DNA from: Prosapia bicincta
Taxonomy: Eukaryota; Arthropoda; Insecta; Hemiptera; Cercopidae
Reading direction: 5' to 3'
Length of the DNA stretch: 64,000 bases
Assembly (NCBI GenBank): GCA_036971475.1
Contig: JBAIZL010000004.1
Location: 63,055,753-63,119,752 of the forward strand
Made by a program: the position numbers and the translations under genes
Part shown: one piece after another, positions 13,501 through 27,254 of the stretch
How positions within the stretch are numbered: the first letter of the stretch is position 1
How the letters are laid out: each line of letters opens with the position of its first letter
Notes under the pieces: generated by a model
Told to the model about the DNA's origin: nothing
What the model saw: only the letters and a program-made list of their open reading frames with translations
The model's database searches: none

Positions 13501-13968
13501 AATACCTATTTCCAAACACTGATTAAGGGAATAGTAACCCTTTTCTTTAGACGAGGCATCAAAAACCGGTCTTACTGCAGTGGTGCTGTTTTCTTTTATC
13601 ACTGGTCTATGAGGTAAATAGTGACCTTCATCCCATTTGCTTATTGGGATTTCCTCAATAACACCATCTTCCAGCCAATCTGAAAACACATTGTTATATA
13701 CATTATATAAACTTTCATTTGTTAGCCTTTTCACTGAGTTTTCAAGCCTTTTTTTTGCAAGATTGAAATTTCTTGGAACTTCTGGGTGGTCTTCGGACCA
13801 AGGTAATTTGACTTCATAGCGTCCTTCTTCATTTACTCTCACAGTTTCCAAAAATTGTGTTTGAACAGAATGTTCAATTTCTTGTTTGCTTCTGGTCTGT
13901 AGTGGGTCTTTTATACCTAAAACATCCATTTCCCACAGCTTGCATATTGAATTACTTTGTACAAACAT
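10570..13968 (-). CDS. pol: BEL/Pao Pol: reverse transcriptase, RNase H, integrase
   Basis: An uninterrupted frame of 1,132 codons. The Pao-type reverse transcriptase has its first catalytic Asp near residue 179 (ADIKKAF) and the YVDN box at 261-264, in place of the commoner YVDD; I recall N at this place in some Pao-type enzymes. RNase H follows, with CDAS at about 425-428, LELMAA, and a WSDSS segment. The integrase has an HHCC zinc domain (H728, H733, C763, C766) and catalytic D798, D857 and E903 (GIDF, SDNG, WWERL). A basic C-terminal domain follows. The frame has no start of its own that is clearly used. It overlaps the upstream gag-pro frame by 52 nt in the -1 frame, and homology to BEL/Pao polyproteins continues across the junction, so it was probably one polyprotein. 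The enzymes copy and integrate the element. Confidence 0.96.
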   Translation of the reverse strand: MFVQSNSICKLWEMDVLGIKDPLQTRSKQEIEHSVQTQFLETVRVNEEGRYEVKLPWSEDHPEVPRNFNLAKKRLENSVKRLTNESLYNVYNNVFSDWLEDGVIEEIPISKWDEGHYLPHRPVIKENSTTAVRPVFDASSKEKGYYSLNQCLEIGINLIEIIPALLLRFRLYKIGVIADIKKAFLQISLYEEDRDFLRFLWQNTDGSLKIFRHRRVVFGVSSSPFLLNAVINYHLQKYLVPCAEDNQFSKCTIETLFKSFYVDNCVTGVNNERDLKQFISEAIQIFSLGKFELRGWEYTEPGLEDKTEASVLGLTWDKKEDTISVSFHKIVNLEENLVTQRVILSTAHRLFDPIGFTCPISICPKLLLQECWKDNCGWDKEVPEEIKQRFNIWFQELDQLKEMKIPRWLQGVDDVIISVSVHIFCDASKFAYSTAVFMRFELSTCIQLQLIQAKSRVAPVKKMTIPRLELMAATIGARLGSSVVQELRDENKFECNIKFFYWSDSSTVIAWIKREENWGVFVRNRVEEICSLTSRTSWRHIPGTMNPADLPSRGCSVSRLISSRWWEGPSWLKLPEDTWPSNEPEPDEELISLEKKKGPTPSLLSNNYPKDWFYYFSNDFDKIVCVFAWLLRFIHNCNPSKKEKCVSKVLSCKEIIEANNFIIRIVQQQSFEGIREPKLASLSPFMAADGIIRLKTKLTERKDLENFKFPVVLPSKHDIVDILILTIHKRSCHVGVQGLLSLLRENYWILRGRKTISNTLKKCIPCQRHNSKNVETITQPLPESRVRDAAVFEVVGIDFAGPLFLRDGSKVWICIFTCAVYRAVHLELVKFLSVEAFIDTLRRFIARRGRPSIIYSDNGTNFTGTEKAFKILDWNAILKYSSCQQIDWRFNPPSAAWWGGWWERLIRLMKQLLRKTLGKTSLDYEEMETILCDCESIMNSRPLTYLSETSSDLTAITPNMFLHDLKEIGVPDCDHVNTKSLNKRVRYRQHLREALRKRFRIEYLGQLALKSKKNGRQLKVGELVLIEVENKKRIDWPIGLIEKTIISRDGVCRLVQLKTAFGSLLRPIQRLYPLEMQEETIQEQLKEKIKPKVTKTNEHELHLEEDNVTKENKIVTYLRSGRQIKLPQKFVD

Positions 13969-15899
13969 AGTGCTGTCATAGAACTAAATTCTTTACTTTC
14001 TTGAAATTTTCCTGTCAAAACCCATCCTAAATGAGTTTCAAGGGCTATAATACCACAATCTAGAACCTCTTTTCTTCCAGTTAGAAGTTTCCCATATATG
14101 TCAGCCCCAATTAATATCTCAATTGGACTGTCTGCATCCTGAAACAATTTAATACCTCTTTCCATCAGTTCATCAGTCCATCTTCCTGGTTTCAAGGCAG
14201 GAACATAAGTACAAATATTTATTTCACTAAGTGCCTTGAAATTACAAGAATATGTTTTATCTATACTTTGTAGTCTGACTTTGTAGCATGCATGATTGCG
14301 AGGCTTAGTGACCTCTCCTCCAAACAGGCCATGTAATAATGTTTCTTCACCACAAGTGTCATATTTCATTTTTTCAACAGTCGATTTCCTTATGTATGAC
14401 CTCTGGGATCCACTGTCAAAAAGTAAACGCACATTGAGTTCTTTTGTGTCACTAACAGCCTTGACAACAAGAGTTTGCATGTAAACCTGATTGCCATTCA
14501 CATTGGACAAGGAATTCTCAAAATTGGGCTCAGCTTCTTTTTCCTCGCATTTAGGTTTAATGTTAGACCTATTAAAATTATTCTGCAACTTTGAACACAT
14601 AAGTGGTACATGTTTTCCATTACAAATAATACATTTAACAATAGCTCTGCAATGTTTACTTAAATGTCCTACTTTTGTACAAGAAAAGCAACACCTTTTG
14701 CTAGTAAGAATATTCTGCCTTTCTTCTAAAGACATGTCCCTAGCTTTAAAACAGTTTTCACTTAAATGACCACCGTCACAAAACACACACATCGATAACT
14801 TCGTCTTATCTGTGCTTACTGTAGACGTATTTGATTTTACATTTACAAGGCCAGCTGCTGTAACATTGCTGGTAGGCCTTCTTGTATTTTTAATATGCTT
14901 ATCTTTACTTGCAAAGTCTCTTTTATATGAACTCGTAGGATTATCACCTGTTGATACTTTTGTTTTTTGTAAACCAAATCCCTGTTTAGCTAAGTTTATT
15001 CTTTCTTCTCCCTCCACTTCAATTTTCAAAAAATTCATTAGGCTATCTAGCCTACTTTTACTTTCTGACGCGGTCTCGTCCTGTTGAGAGTTAGGCCTAC
15101 TTCTCTGCCAAGCTATTAATAAATCCTCCCTGAGACAAGATTCTACTAATGGGAAGAGCATAGCAGCGTACTTCTCCTTTGTTACACCTAAAGTTTCTAA
15201 ACACCTTAGTTTTGACTCAATTTGATCATAAAGTGAGGAAATAGTAATTTTACTTTCACTGCTATTTAATGTTATTACAATTTTCAAGATTTCTCTTATG
15301 TAAAACTCTACTAACAGGTCATCTTTGGCAAAGCGAGATTTTAAATGTTCAATAGCCTGTTCATAACTACGTCCACATGGGGGAAAACTCTCGACAATTT
15401 CCCTAGCCTTAGTATTAGGGATAGTCGCTTGCAGGAGATACTGATACTTGTCATCAGAATCAATACAGGGGTCTTCATGGATTTTCTTAAATTGGCCCCA
15501 AAACGGCAACCAATCACTAATATCACCACCAAACTTTTTAAACTCAAGTGTGGGTAACTTAAATTTACGTTTTTCTACATTCACACTAGTATCTGTCTTA
15601 GGCCTAGCCTTGTCAATAGCCTGTTCAACTAAATACTCAACTATTTTAAACTTGCCTGAGTATTCATCGGCAGATTCTACCTCATTTTCTAAAACTTCAG
15701 TAGATGCATTTTCATTTAGTAAAACTTCAATAATTTCTCGGTCTAAGACCTCCAATTGATTATGTTTTTCACGTAATAGCTCTAAATTAGCTTTTAACAA
15801 AATCACATCATCTTCATTTTTTATGGATTCTAATAATGTATTGTGTAAACGTGAAAATCCAGTTCTAAACAATTTTCTTTTCTTTTTCAGAGCATCCAT
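13917..15899 (-). CDS. gag: BEL/Pao Gag with aspartic protease
   Basis: A frame of 660 codons. Its ATG lies 52 nt downstream of the primer-binding site and is the first in the frame. Residues about 20-75 are charged and helix-prone, probably coiled coil. A DUF1759-like capsid region starts near residue 113 (WLPFWGQF at 130-137). Three zinc knuckles follow: C371-C374-H378-C383, C404-C407-H412-C417 and C423-C426-H430-C435, expected to bind RNA. The retropepsin-like active site is DSGS at 495-498, the form typical of BEL/Pao rather than DTG. Homology of BEL type runs to about residue 640 and then shifts into the pol frame. The last 15 or so residues before the stop look like out-of-frame reading. 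Confidence 0.95.
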   Translation of the reverse strand: MDALKKKRKLFRTGFSRLHNTLLESIKNEDDVILLKANLELLREKHNQLEVLDREIIEVLLNENASTEVLENEVESADEYSGKFKIVEYLVEQAIDKARPKTDTSVNVEKRKFKLPTLEFKKFGGDISDWLPFWGQFKKIHEDPCIDSDDKYQYLLQATIPNTKAREIVESFPPCGRSYEQAIEHLKSRFAKDDLLVEFYIREILKIVITLNSSESKITISSLYDQIESKLRCLETLGVTKEKYAAMLFPLVESCLREDLLIAWQRSRPNSQQDETASESKSRLDSLMNFLKIEVEGEERINLAKQGFGLQKTKVSTGDNPTSSYKRDFASKDKHIKNTRRPTSNVTAAGLVNVKSNTSTVSTDKTKLSMCVFCDGGHLSENCFKARDMSLEERQNILTSKRCCFSCTKVGHLSKHCRAIVKCIICNGKHVPLMCSKLQNNFNRSNIKPKCEEKEAEPNFENSLSNVNGNQVYMQTLVVKAVSDTKELNVRLLFDSGSQRSYIRKSTVEKMKYDTCGEETLLHGLFGGEVTKPRNHACYKVRLQSIDKTYSCNFKALSEINICTYVPALKPGRWTDELMERGIKLFQDADSPIEILIGADIYGKLLTGRKEVLDCGIIALETHLGWVLTGKFQESKEFSSMTALCLYKVIQYASCGKWMF

Positions 15900-15951
15900 T
15901 ATAAAATACTTACTAATGGATCATAGATTTTAACTGTAACCAAATTATTAT

Positions 15952-15967
15952 CCTGTCACGGTCGCCA
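15952..15967 (-). other. Primer-binding site, tRNA-Arg type
   Basis: On the minus strand TGGCGACCGTGACAGG starts two bases after the 5' LTR. It begins with TGG, complementary to the CCA tail of a tRNA. From memory the complement matches the 3' end of an animal tRNA-Arg (UCG); this assignment should be tested against the host tRNAs. Confidence 0.85.
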
Positions 15968-15969
15968 TA

Positions 15970-16227
15970 TGTTGTTTCTATAAACTTTTGACACTGCCGC
16001 TACAGGCGGAACACTCGTCATATTTATATAATTATGCTGGTAATAAAACTTATTTCATATTTAAACACTATTTATTACTTCACATCTTTCTTAAAACAAA
16101 ACTCTAAACAAAGAACTGAGAAAAAACTAAAACAATTACAAATCATCTGTTAATTTATATAATGTTCTTTTTCTTTTTTTTTTCATAGAGGATTGTCATA
16201 GAGTATTATATTATTGCATTCACAACA
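15970..16227 (-). repeat. 5' LTR of the BEL/Pao element (258 bp)
   Basis: It carries TGTTGT and ACAACA ends and is the partner of the left LTR with a single-base length difference. On the minus strand a TATATAAAT box (about 16,151-16,164) lies within the first third, a plausible promoter for the genomic transcript. Confidence 0.96.
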
Positions 16228-16232
16228 ACTGT
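16228..16232. other. 5-bp target-site duplication, right
   Basis: ACTGT, matching 10,243-10,247. Confidence 0.95.
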
Positions 16233-18100
16233 TTTTACAAGCTGACGCCACGATCGCTGAGATTATTCCATTAGAAACGGTTTGTTTGTAATATTGTGTA
16301 TTTAGATTTCTACCGAACAATTTGTTTTTTGTAGAATTGGTCGGTTATTCAGGGCAATCAGGTGCTATTGGTTGTAATCAAAAGTAGTTGTAACTAAGTT
16401 ACATTGAATTTTTGATCAATTCAATTAAATTTAAATTCGTTTTTAACTCCAGAGGTATATACTTGTGTATAATGAGTTTTGATTATTATAACTTTTTATC
16501 AGTAACTAAATAGCTCTCATTTTTCTTGTTACACTTGTGACTATATATATATATATATATATACGTTGTTTGTGTGTTGAGGCGGTCAAAAGCCGTCTCA
16601 AAATATACAGATTTTAGATAAGGAGGCAAATTCAGTAAAATTATTTATAACAAAGATTTTAAAACGCAATAGTGTAAGTGAAAGTAGCTGGATAAAACTG
16701 TTCGCTATCAGAATAGGTAAGAAAAGCCGGTCGAAAGGGCTGGTTTGGCCAACAAAACGAAGAAGTAGAGACCCCGTTTAGTGAGAAAAGAGGAGAGGTG
16801 ATTGAGCGCTAGGACGAGAAGGATGTTTCCTTCTGGACCTCCAGAACCATGGACTGCCAGATGCCGTTCCGCGGCTTAGCCTTAATCCATATCCCACGAT
16901 GGAAGTGGAGATGGTCGGGTTTTTAACCGTCACGATTGTAATATAAATGTTTTAAATGTAACTAAACAGTATTAAAACGGCCTTAAAATCGTTTTTTCGC
17001 TAGAACATTCCAGACTCCAGGAAACCATCATTGGAAGAAGAGGTGCAGTGAAGATTTTTGGGGCAACTCAAAATTTTTTTAAACAAAATAACCCAGTTAA
17101 TAATTGAAATACAAATTTCAAAATTGTGAAAACAGATTTCGTTAAATACAAAATAATTATCAGAGTGATTTTTCATAAGAATAAAAAAAATATATAAGTA
17201 ACTGAATTTATATTGGAAAACTGTCTGAACGGTGGAGATTAAATATAAATTATTCTAATTTGAAATACTAATATCAAAATTAAAGCTTATCAAAAAGTTA
17301 CAAGGTCAATTTTAGCAAGTTAAGTCAAAGAAATTCCTGTCATTATTTAAATTTTATATTAAATTCAACGAGAAAAACTGAAGCAGAATTTTAATAAAGA
17401 AATTTCAATTAAAATCGATTTAACTTGATTAATATCGTTTATTTTATGTCCATTAAAATTACATCATACAACCCGTATTAAAAATATGTAATAGCGAAAA
17501 TCCTATAAAATTGTTGTACGAATCTTTTTAATTTCTGTTTGGAAACACAAAAGTAAATTTAAATTTAAATGATTTGGATGTAAACTTGAGCTTACTTCTA
17601 AAATAAAAAATAATGAATATGAAATAAAACCATTTGATATAAATATTACTCATATTCTATTCTAAGATGTAAATTTTATAAATTTGTGTTAGAAGAATAA
17701 TTTATCTACTTTATCAAAACAAAAAGGATTTTTGAGAACCATTATAGGCTATTTATCTTTAATTTAAGTAAAAACTGCTTTTGATAAGAAAACATAAATT
17801 AAACCTTAGAGATATAATTGGCAAGAGTGAATGTAATATTATATTGTTTAAATTTCAAATTAAATGGAAATCAAGTTAAAACTACAAAATGTTAAAAAAT
17901 TATTATTATTAAAATGTGGTAAAACAGTAATAAAATGTCTATAATTTGTCCAACCATTGAAATAATAAAAGCACATTTATAATCAAGTTAGAAAAAAGAA
18001 TTCTAATAAGTATTTATGCAATAGCAAAAAGTATATATTTATTTTAACATTAATAAAATATATAATAATGAGATTAAAATCTATTTCAACGAGATAGAGC
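16233..18100. other. Non-coding stretch, partly GC-richer
   Basis: No gene was recognised. A short (TA)n lies at 16,541-16,563. The segment 16,560-17,080 is less AT-rich and holds a tight hairpin (GAGGCGG and CCGTCTC around 16,580-16,600). It could be a remnant of a mobile element, but I see no ends or coding trace that would show this. Confidence 0.4.
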
Positions 18101-18103
18101 AGC

Positions 18104-18170
18104 ATGGTTGGTTTTGTAAATGAAGTCCAGGGATTTTATCCAGTGGCAGGTCACGCTCGACACACTACAG
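18104..18170 (+). CDS. Weak candidate for a 5' coding exon
   Basis: A GC-richer island (18,100-18,340) holds an ATG at 18,104 with an open frame that reaches two possible donors: CAG|GTACGA after 18,170 (phase 1) and ATG|GTAAGT after 18,183 (phase 2). The phase 1 option would suit the phase 1 exons downstream, but nothing ties it to them. No signal peptide or domain is evident. It could equally be unrelated non-coding sequence. Confidence 0.13.
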
Positions 18171-18896
18171 GTACGAGGACATGGTAAGTCGGGTAGGATC
18201 ATATTTTGACAGCGGCTGAACTGTCGCGTTTCGGTTTTACAGCTCCTATCTTCAGTAAGTCAATGCAGAGCGCAATACATACACGGCTGAGGGTCTAGTA
18301 ACAGTTGCTGGATGCGAGATTATCGTCAAGAAGCGAGTTTTGGCAGTGGCAGTATGTGTACATGTGTGTGTGTGTGTGTGTGTTGCACCTGTTATGTTTA
18401 CTTTACTTCTTTTTACTTTTTACTTATCGTAACGTTAATGGTGTTACGGAGTTGTTACTTTTTATTATTTTTGCTTATCTCTGTTCCGCTCTCGTGCTCG
18501 TGTAGCCTCGAGAATTTTTAAATTGTGTCCTATGTTCACCCGTTATTTTCCACGCCTAAACGCAAGCCACTTCCCGCTGATCCCTACCTTAAAGTTTGTG
18601 TGCCTCTCTCCCTCAAAATGGGTAACATGTTTTATCGGGAGTTTTAATAGTCATACTTGTCAGTAAAGTAGTCAGCAGCAAAAAAAACGTTATTAACGTG
18701 AACACACTACATTTTCAAACAATCTTACCATCTTAGAAGATCTGCAGGCACAGGTAGGGGCAAAATATTATCAGGTTTAAGTTACATTCTTTAAAGGCTC
18801 CTGTGTTCTTTAAACATGATTTGCCAGTAGATCTCGTCTCTGGACTTCATTATAAAAACGAACTAAATTCAGAATAGCTCATTTATTTTAAAATAA

Positions 18897-22780
<3,884 letters not shown>

Positions 22781-22803
22781 AAATTGATATATTCTCTCAC
22801 TTA

Positions 22804-23440
22804 TCTAGTACATGGGACTATTGCTCCATCATAGCTTCTCTCGCTGCATCTTAACTACGTACGCTTTCTCTTGTCTTCTTCTACAAATATTGTTACATTT
22901 TCTCTCTTACTCTAGTATATGGGACTAGAGCTCTCTGCCGTGACTTATCTCGCTGAGTCTTAGCTACATACGATTCTCTCTCGTCTTCTTCTAAAATATT
23001 GTTACATTCTCACAATAACTCTAGTATATGGGACTACCGCTCTCCGTCGTGACTTCTCTCGCTGTGTCTTAAATACGTACGACTCTCTCTCGTCTTCTTC
23101 TAAAATATTGTTACAATCTCTCATTAACTCTAGTATATGGGACTATCGCTCTCCGTCGTGGCTTCTCTCGCAATGTCTTAATTACGTACGATTCTCTTTC
23201 GCCTTCTTCTAAAATATTGTTACATTCTCTCATTAACTCTAGTAGATGGGTTTAGCGCTCTCTGTCGTGGCTTCTCTTGCTGCGTCTTAAATACTTACGC
23301 TTTCTCTCTGCTTCTTCTAAAATATTTTTACATATCCCCATTAATTCTAGTATATGTGAGAAGTGCTCTCCGTCATGACTTTTCTCGCTGCGTCTTAACT
23401 ATGTACGCTTCTCTCTCGTCTTCACCTAAAAAATATTGTC
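22804..23440 (+). repeat. Six-copy tandem repeat with a period of about 108 bp
   Basis: The anchor TCTAGTATATGGG (with variants) recurs at 22,804, 22,911, 23,020, 23,129, 23,238 and 23,346, a period of 107-109 bp. Each unit carries a pyrimidine-rich TCTCTCTCGTCTTCTTCT block and AAATATTGTTACA. The array ends about 75 bp before the exon-like segment at 23,516, so it may have expanded inside an intron. Confidence 0.9.
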
Positions 23441-23515
23441 ACATTTTCTCACTTTTTAAACTTTTCTCACTTTGTATACATAATTTTATCATCTTTCAAA
23501 TTGCTTATGTTGTAG

Positions 23516-23598
23516 TGCGTAGGCTACTGTCGAAGAGGGAGGCGAGAGGATTTTACATCGCACCTACACTTTACATGTTTTATTCTTGCCATTTATAA
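23516..23598 (+). pseudogene. Truncated copy of the exon at 31,385-31,480
   Basis: The acceptor context (CTTATGTTGTAG) and the first 18 codons align with the exon at 31,385: both start TGCGTAGGCTA and encode RRL...RE..FYI.P.L. After the codon for Leu the copy jumps to sequence that matches the intron beyond the other exon (TTATTCTT...CCATTTATA). About 50 bp, including the acidic DTIPEE segment and the donor site, has therefore been deleted. The frame then meets TAA at 23,596. This is probably a dead exon, or at most an alternative terminal exon. Confidence 0.65.
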
Positions 23599-24499
23599 AT
23601 TAAAATATTTCTTTTTTTTGTTACTCATTTTGTTATTTATAGTTGATTGTAATTCATTATTTAACTTCCTTAACATTAATAAAATACTCACTGCCACGGC
23701 CAAATCTTCCATCGCTGTGACCACCCTCTCTTTACATCTCTGATCCTAGACCTCCTTTCTTTGGCTAAATATTGGCCTAAATTATTATGTTCATTAACCG
23801 TTTGGATAAGCTAATTTACAATAATTACAAAGCGTAATGATCTCAGACTGATCTAAGTGTAATTACGTTATTTACGACCTCAAAGGTTCTAGTGATGATT
23901 GCTACTTTAGAGTGACGATGACTTTGAAACGCGAAAGTTATACGGTCAAAATATAATTAATACTTACCAGATCGTGATACCTGTGGTGCGCCGATAGTGA
24001 TCTACCAGTTGATAGAGTCCTGGACTTTATTTTTAAAAAAAACAACCTAATTCCAATAATGTTTTAATAAGAATATTTTACCAGATCTGTTTTCTTACAA
24101 AATAAATGTGATAGATTGCTTATAGATTAATTTCTAAAAAATACTAACTTAAATTTTCACGCTAAATTTAATCGATTTTTTTATATTTGCTTTTACGGTT
24201 ATGTGGGAAAATTATACAAATTTTATGTACTTGGTTAACACAGGATGAATATGAATAATTATAAACGTTGTTTTTTGTATATCATGATTCAGTAGCAAAT
24301 CCAGTGGGCCATATTAAAATTATCACATAGTTCGTCTAACATTAATTTTTAACTTATTGAACCCCTTATAAGAATGTAACCATTCATTTTCTTACTTATT
24401 GTCTAATTCATATACAATGGGCTATTGGTTTTTGACAAGGATTACGATCCATCTACTGAATGCTGGCCTAAGCAACGAGCGTGGATTATTTTAATGTAA

Positions 24500-25070
24500 T
24501 GAGTTACAATCATTTAAAACTTTGGAAAATTCAATAAAGACGCCTTGATATCCGGCACAACCATTGGAGGATATCTCAAGCGAAGTATGAATAATCTGTT
24601 TCTTTCCAATGTTGAAAAGTCCTGCAGTAAAGTGAAGAAATCTTCTAATTACCGGAACGCCAAAGAAGAGGGCTACTAACAAGAAAATCTCATTTGACTC
24701 TATAACTCTTGAAAACGCCTTGGGTTCTTTATTAAGCCTTAAAATTAAAAAGTATGAAGTTCTTAAGAAGATCAAACGATATCATCTACTAGTAAGTTAA
24801 ACACAAAAAAGGGAAACCAAAAACCATGCACTTAATTCGACTAAGTCCTTACAAGGTCAGGTCGGTATAGAGGGGATAGCCACTTAAGAGAGACCCACAG
24901 GTCATGTAGCTGTTTAGAACTATATTTTCTCAATAGCATACAGCGATTACGTTGTTCTAGATGCCTGTGTAAGCTATGTGAACACGTTGAGATGTGAGGG
25001 ATAGTAACAACGGTCTTTCGAAACACGTTTTACCGAGATGCATAACTGGAGGGTCAAGACCACAGCATCG
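24500..25070 (+). repeat. Duplicated segment D3, copy 1
   Basis: It aligns along its length with 31,705-32,265: shared blocks include TCATTTAAAACTTT, GGCACAACCATT, ATAATCTGTTTCTTTCCAATGT, AGAAAATCTCATTTG, TCCTTACAAGGTCA and ACAGCGATTACGTTGTTCTAG. More diverged copies of parts are at about 29,460-29,640 and 32,650-33,080. A plus-strand frame in the second copy reads through the first 300 bp; here it is broken by indels. These look like duplicated and decaying coding units of an unknown protein. Confidence 0.75.
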
Positions 25071-25225
25071 GAATGTATCTATTAAATATTTTGTACCATA
25101 TCTCCTTTGTGACGAAAATCTCCGTTCTTAGTAAAGACCGATCTATCAAACTCTTCGTGAAAGCTTTGTACACCAACGGGAACATCATTTTTGGTTAGGA
25201 ATCAAGAATTTTCTATGAGGAGTAT

Positions 25226-25425
25226 ATGACAAAAGAAATTTCCAAAATCTCTGGTTTGACATGGAAAAACCTTCCATGGTTCCATGGTTTCAAGGAAACC
25301 TTCCTTGGAGTCTGCTCCAAGGAAAAAACGCAGACTGTGGACATGCCTAGAGTCACATTTCAAGCTCAGTTAAAAGGAATGACTGTACTGAGACGGAACC
25401 GTCTTCAGAAGGGGCAATGTAACAG
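25226..25425 (+). pseudogene. Possible exon or exon relic with a strong donor
   Basis: An open frame starting at an ATG at 25,226 runs to a consensus donor, ACAG|GTAAGG, after 25,425 (phase 2). Unspliced it would stop four bases later. It follows duplicated segment D3 and precedes the 108-nt exon at 25,979. The encoded stretch is basic at its end (LRRNRLQKGQ) and matches no family I know. The phase does not fit the phase 1 exon that follows, so it may be part of a decayed unit. Confidence 0.22.
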
Positions 25426-25714
25426 GTAAGGTCCCGTAATCTTTGCTATAAAGCGTAATGCGAACATGTCTTCTCAAGCCCTAACGCGCACAAAGTACTC
25501 GGACTAATAAATGCTAGAGCCTAGTGTAGGAAATGCATAATATTATTGTAAGGGGCATGGCACATTTTAAAGGACACAACAACACCTTCGTTTTGGATCA
25601 TTCTTGGAATTAATGGACAGACATTACTTCAAATCTCTTGTTATATCAAGATATAAAGGTATTGTAAAACGCTAAGACAGTAGAATGTACAATTTAATGA
25701 CGAGAGAAAGGCTG

Positions 25715-26190
25715 TATTGATAGAGCGAAAGGCAGTGACAGTTTGGTATGTGCTAAGTGTACGTAGACTATTAGAAAATTAGGTAGTTATTAGTAGACCT
25801 TGATAAAACATTGATTTAATGCTTTTATTGAAGTTAAGTGTAGATAATAGTATGTATGTAAATAAATGTATGTTCATTATTAAATAGTTTCTCTAACATT
25901 GCAGTAAGTTTTATTGAGCCGTTATAGGAATGTATAAATAAATTAATATATAACTAATGTACAATTTATCTATTTTAGATGACGATATCGAAAATCCTCA
26001 GTCTCTTATACCTACCGTAACCGTTGACTACGACCTAACCAAGGAAAGCGACTTATTTTTGGTGGAGCTCCTAAATAATGAAAATGGTAAGTTTGAAATA
26101 AAAATTGACAGTTTACTCTAGTCTCTAGTTTATTCCTAAATATAGTTATTCTAAGCAATAGTTAGCAAAACATTCCTTACATGTGTTTTG
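25715..26190 (+). repeat. Inverted duplication D1, left arm
   Basis: The reverse complement of 27,255-27,735 aligns with this segment over about 480 bp, with scattered substitutions and small indels. The arm includes upstream intron-like sequence, the 108-nt exon and downstream sequence. The arms are about 1.06 kb apart. Confidence 0.9.
25979..26086 (+). CDS. Phase 1 exon a, 108 nt, acidic, unknown family
   Basis: The acceptor TTTATCTATTTTAG and the donor AATG|GTAAGT are both strong. In phase 1 the exon is open through 35 full codons plus split codons at both ends. The peptide starts with an acidic DDIEN and contains VDYDLTKESDL. Its inverted twin at 27,355-27,462 has the same length, phase and splice sites and is also open, which argues for coding selection before or after duplication. 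The exon at 30,335 begins with the same acceptor and ATGA, so it is probably a further paralogue. Function unknown; it may be an exon of a tail or linker region. Confidence 0.5.
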
Positions 26191-26365
26191 TGAGACGTCA
26201 GGCCTATCCGTCATGAACCCAAGGAGAATATCTATAGTGCCGAATGTTTATTTGGATTCAGTCATTAAAGAGATGGATAGTGACTATATATTTAAACCGC
26301 TATTTGCCCCTTTAAAAACTTACACGTTGTACTGGTAAATCGTATCGTCCAGATTCTGGGATTGT

Positions 26366-26931
26366 TTCCGATTTTGTAACCACATACTGAACGATGATAG
26401 TAATGCGTTACCCCAGATAGACTGCACCTTAAACATACTGTAGTGGTGTAACGTGTTTTCGACACTATACCATGAGAGTGGATAATGGCAGACGGATGAC
26501 GAAATGAGCCAGCCTTCATTCAAACATGATGTGCCAATGTACATTCGATTTTTAAACCATACATTTATTACATTTGATTTGTCCAAGGTTTCGTATCTTT
26601 AGACCAAATACCTTACTATCCCAAATCTAGGCTGCAGATTTTAATGACTGAGCATTAAAATTTCCATGAATAAGATAAAAGAAATCTTTGGATTGTAAAG
26701 TTGTAATAATACGACTTTTAAGCTACACATAGTTCTTTCTATAATTACGAATATCTGACTAGCCTTCAAGATTACCTTGCGATGATCATTTTGCCCACAA
26801 TGAAATCAATAAGGGTTTCGTAAATGAAACAACTAGATCCATTGGAATCAATCATTGTTATCTATAATCCAAAGGAGTTACTCTAACCTAGACCATCTTA
26901 TTAATTGGAGTTTCTAAAGTAAATTTAGAAA
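26366..26931 (+). repeat. Direct duplication D2, copy 1
   Basis: It aligns end to end with 28,150-28,714 (about 565 bp, roughly 85% identical by eye). Shared blocks include CCGATTTTGTAACCACATA and GATGACGAAATGAGCCAGCC. On the minus strand one frame encodes a conserved GWLISSS and WGNALLSSF in both copies, though copy 2 has an in-frame stop. A second minus frame is also open in both. Possibly a decayed coding unit. Confidence 0.85.
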
Positions 26932-27254
26932 CAAGAAAAAGGACGATACGATTTACCAGTACAAAGTGTGAGTTTTTTAATGGAGTGAATGGCGGTTCAA
27001 ATATACAGTCACTATCCATCTCTATAATGACTAAATCCCATTTTTCATTCTACGCTATAAATATTTTATTCGGGTTCCTGACGGGTAGGTATGAAGTCTT
27101 CGGTTTCTTTGCTGTTTATAACATCACTTCTCTCTCTAGAATAACTCTAGACGTCAAACCTGTCTTGATATCTAGTTATCAATTCCTATACATAGTTAGG
27201 CTGTTCCGGTGTAAGTTATTCCGGTGTAGCTTTCAAATATAGTAAAAAATTACA

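Larger units (their letters stand above)
10248..16227 (-). mobile_element. Near-intact BEL/Pao LTR retrotransposon (5,980 bp)
   Basis: Read on the minus strand the order is LTR (16,227-15,970), primer-binding site, gag with protease, RT-RNase H-integrase, polypurine tract, LTR (10,506-10,248). The two LTRs appear identical except for one T in a homopolymer, so the insertion is very recent. Target duplications of ACTGT flank it. The three CCHC zinc knuckles, a DSGS protease, a Pao-type RT with YVDN, and an integrase with HHCC and DDE residues identify the superfamily. There is no envelope frame between integrase and polypurine tract. The only visible defect is that gag-pro and pol lie in different frames, where BEL/Pao members commonly have one continuous frame. 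Confidence 0.97.

Noticed and set aside
13917..13968. Canonical -1 slippery heptamer between gag-pro and pol
   Set aside because: No X XXY YYZ sequence in the gag frame lies within the overlap; the nearest runs (GGGAAA, TTTG) do not fit the frame.
10679..15759. Plus-strand open frames within the retrotransposon
   Set aside because: They are shadows of the minus-strand gag and pol frames and have no motifs of their own.
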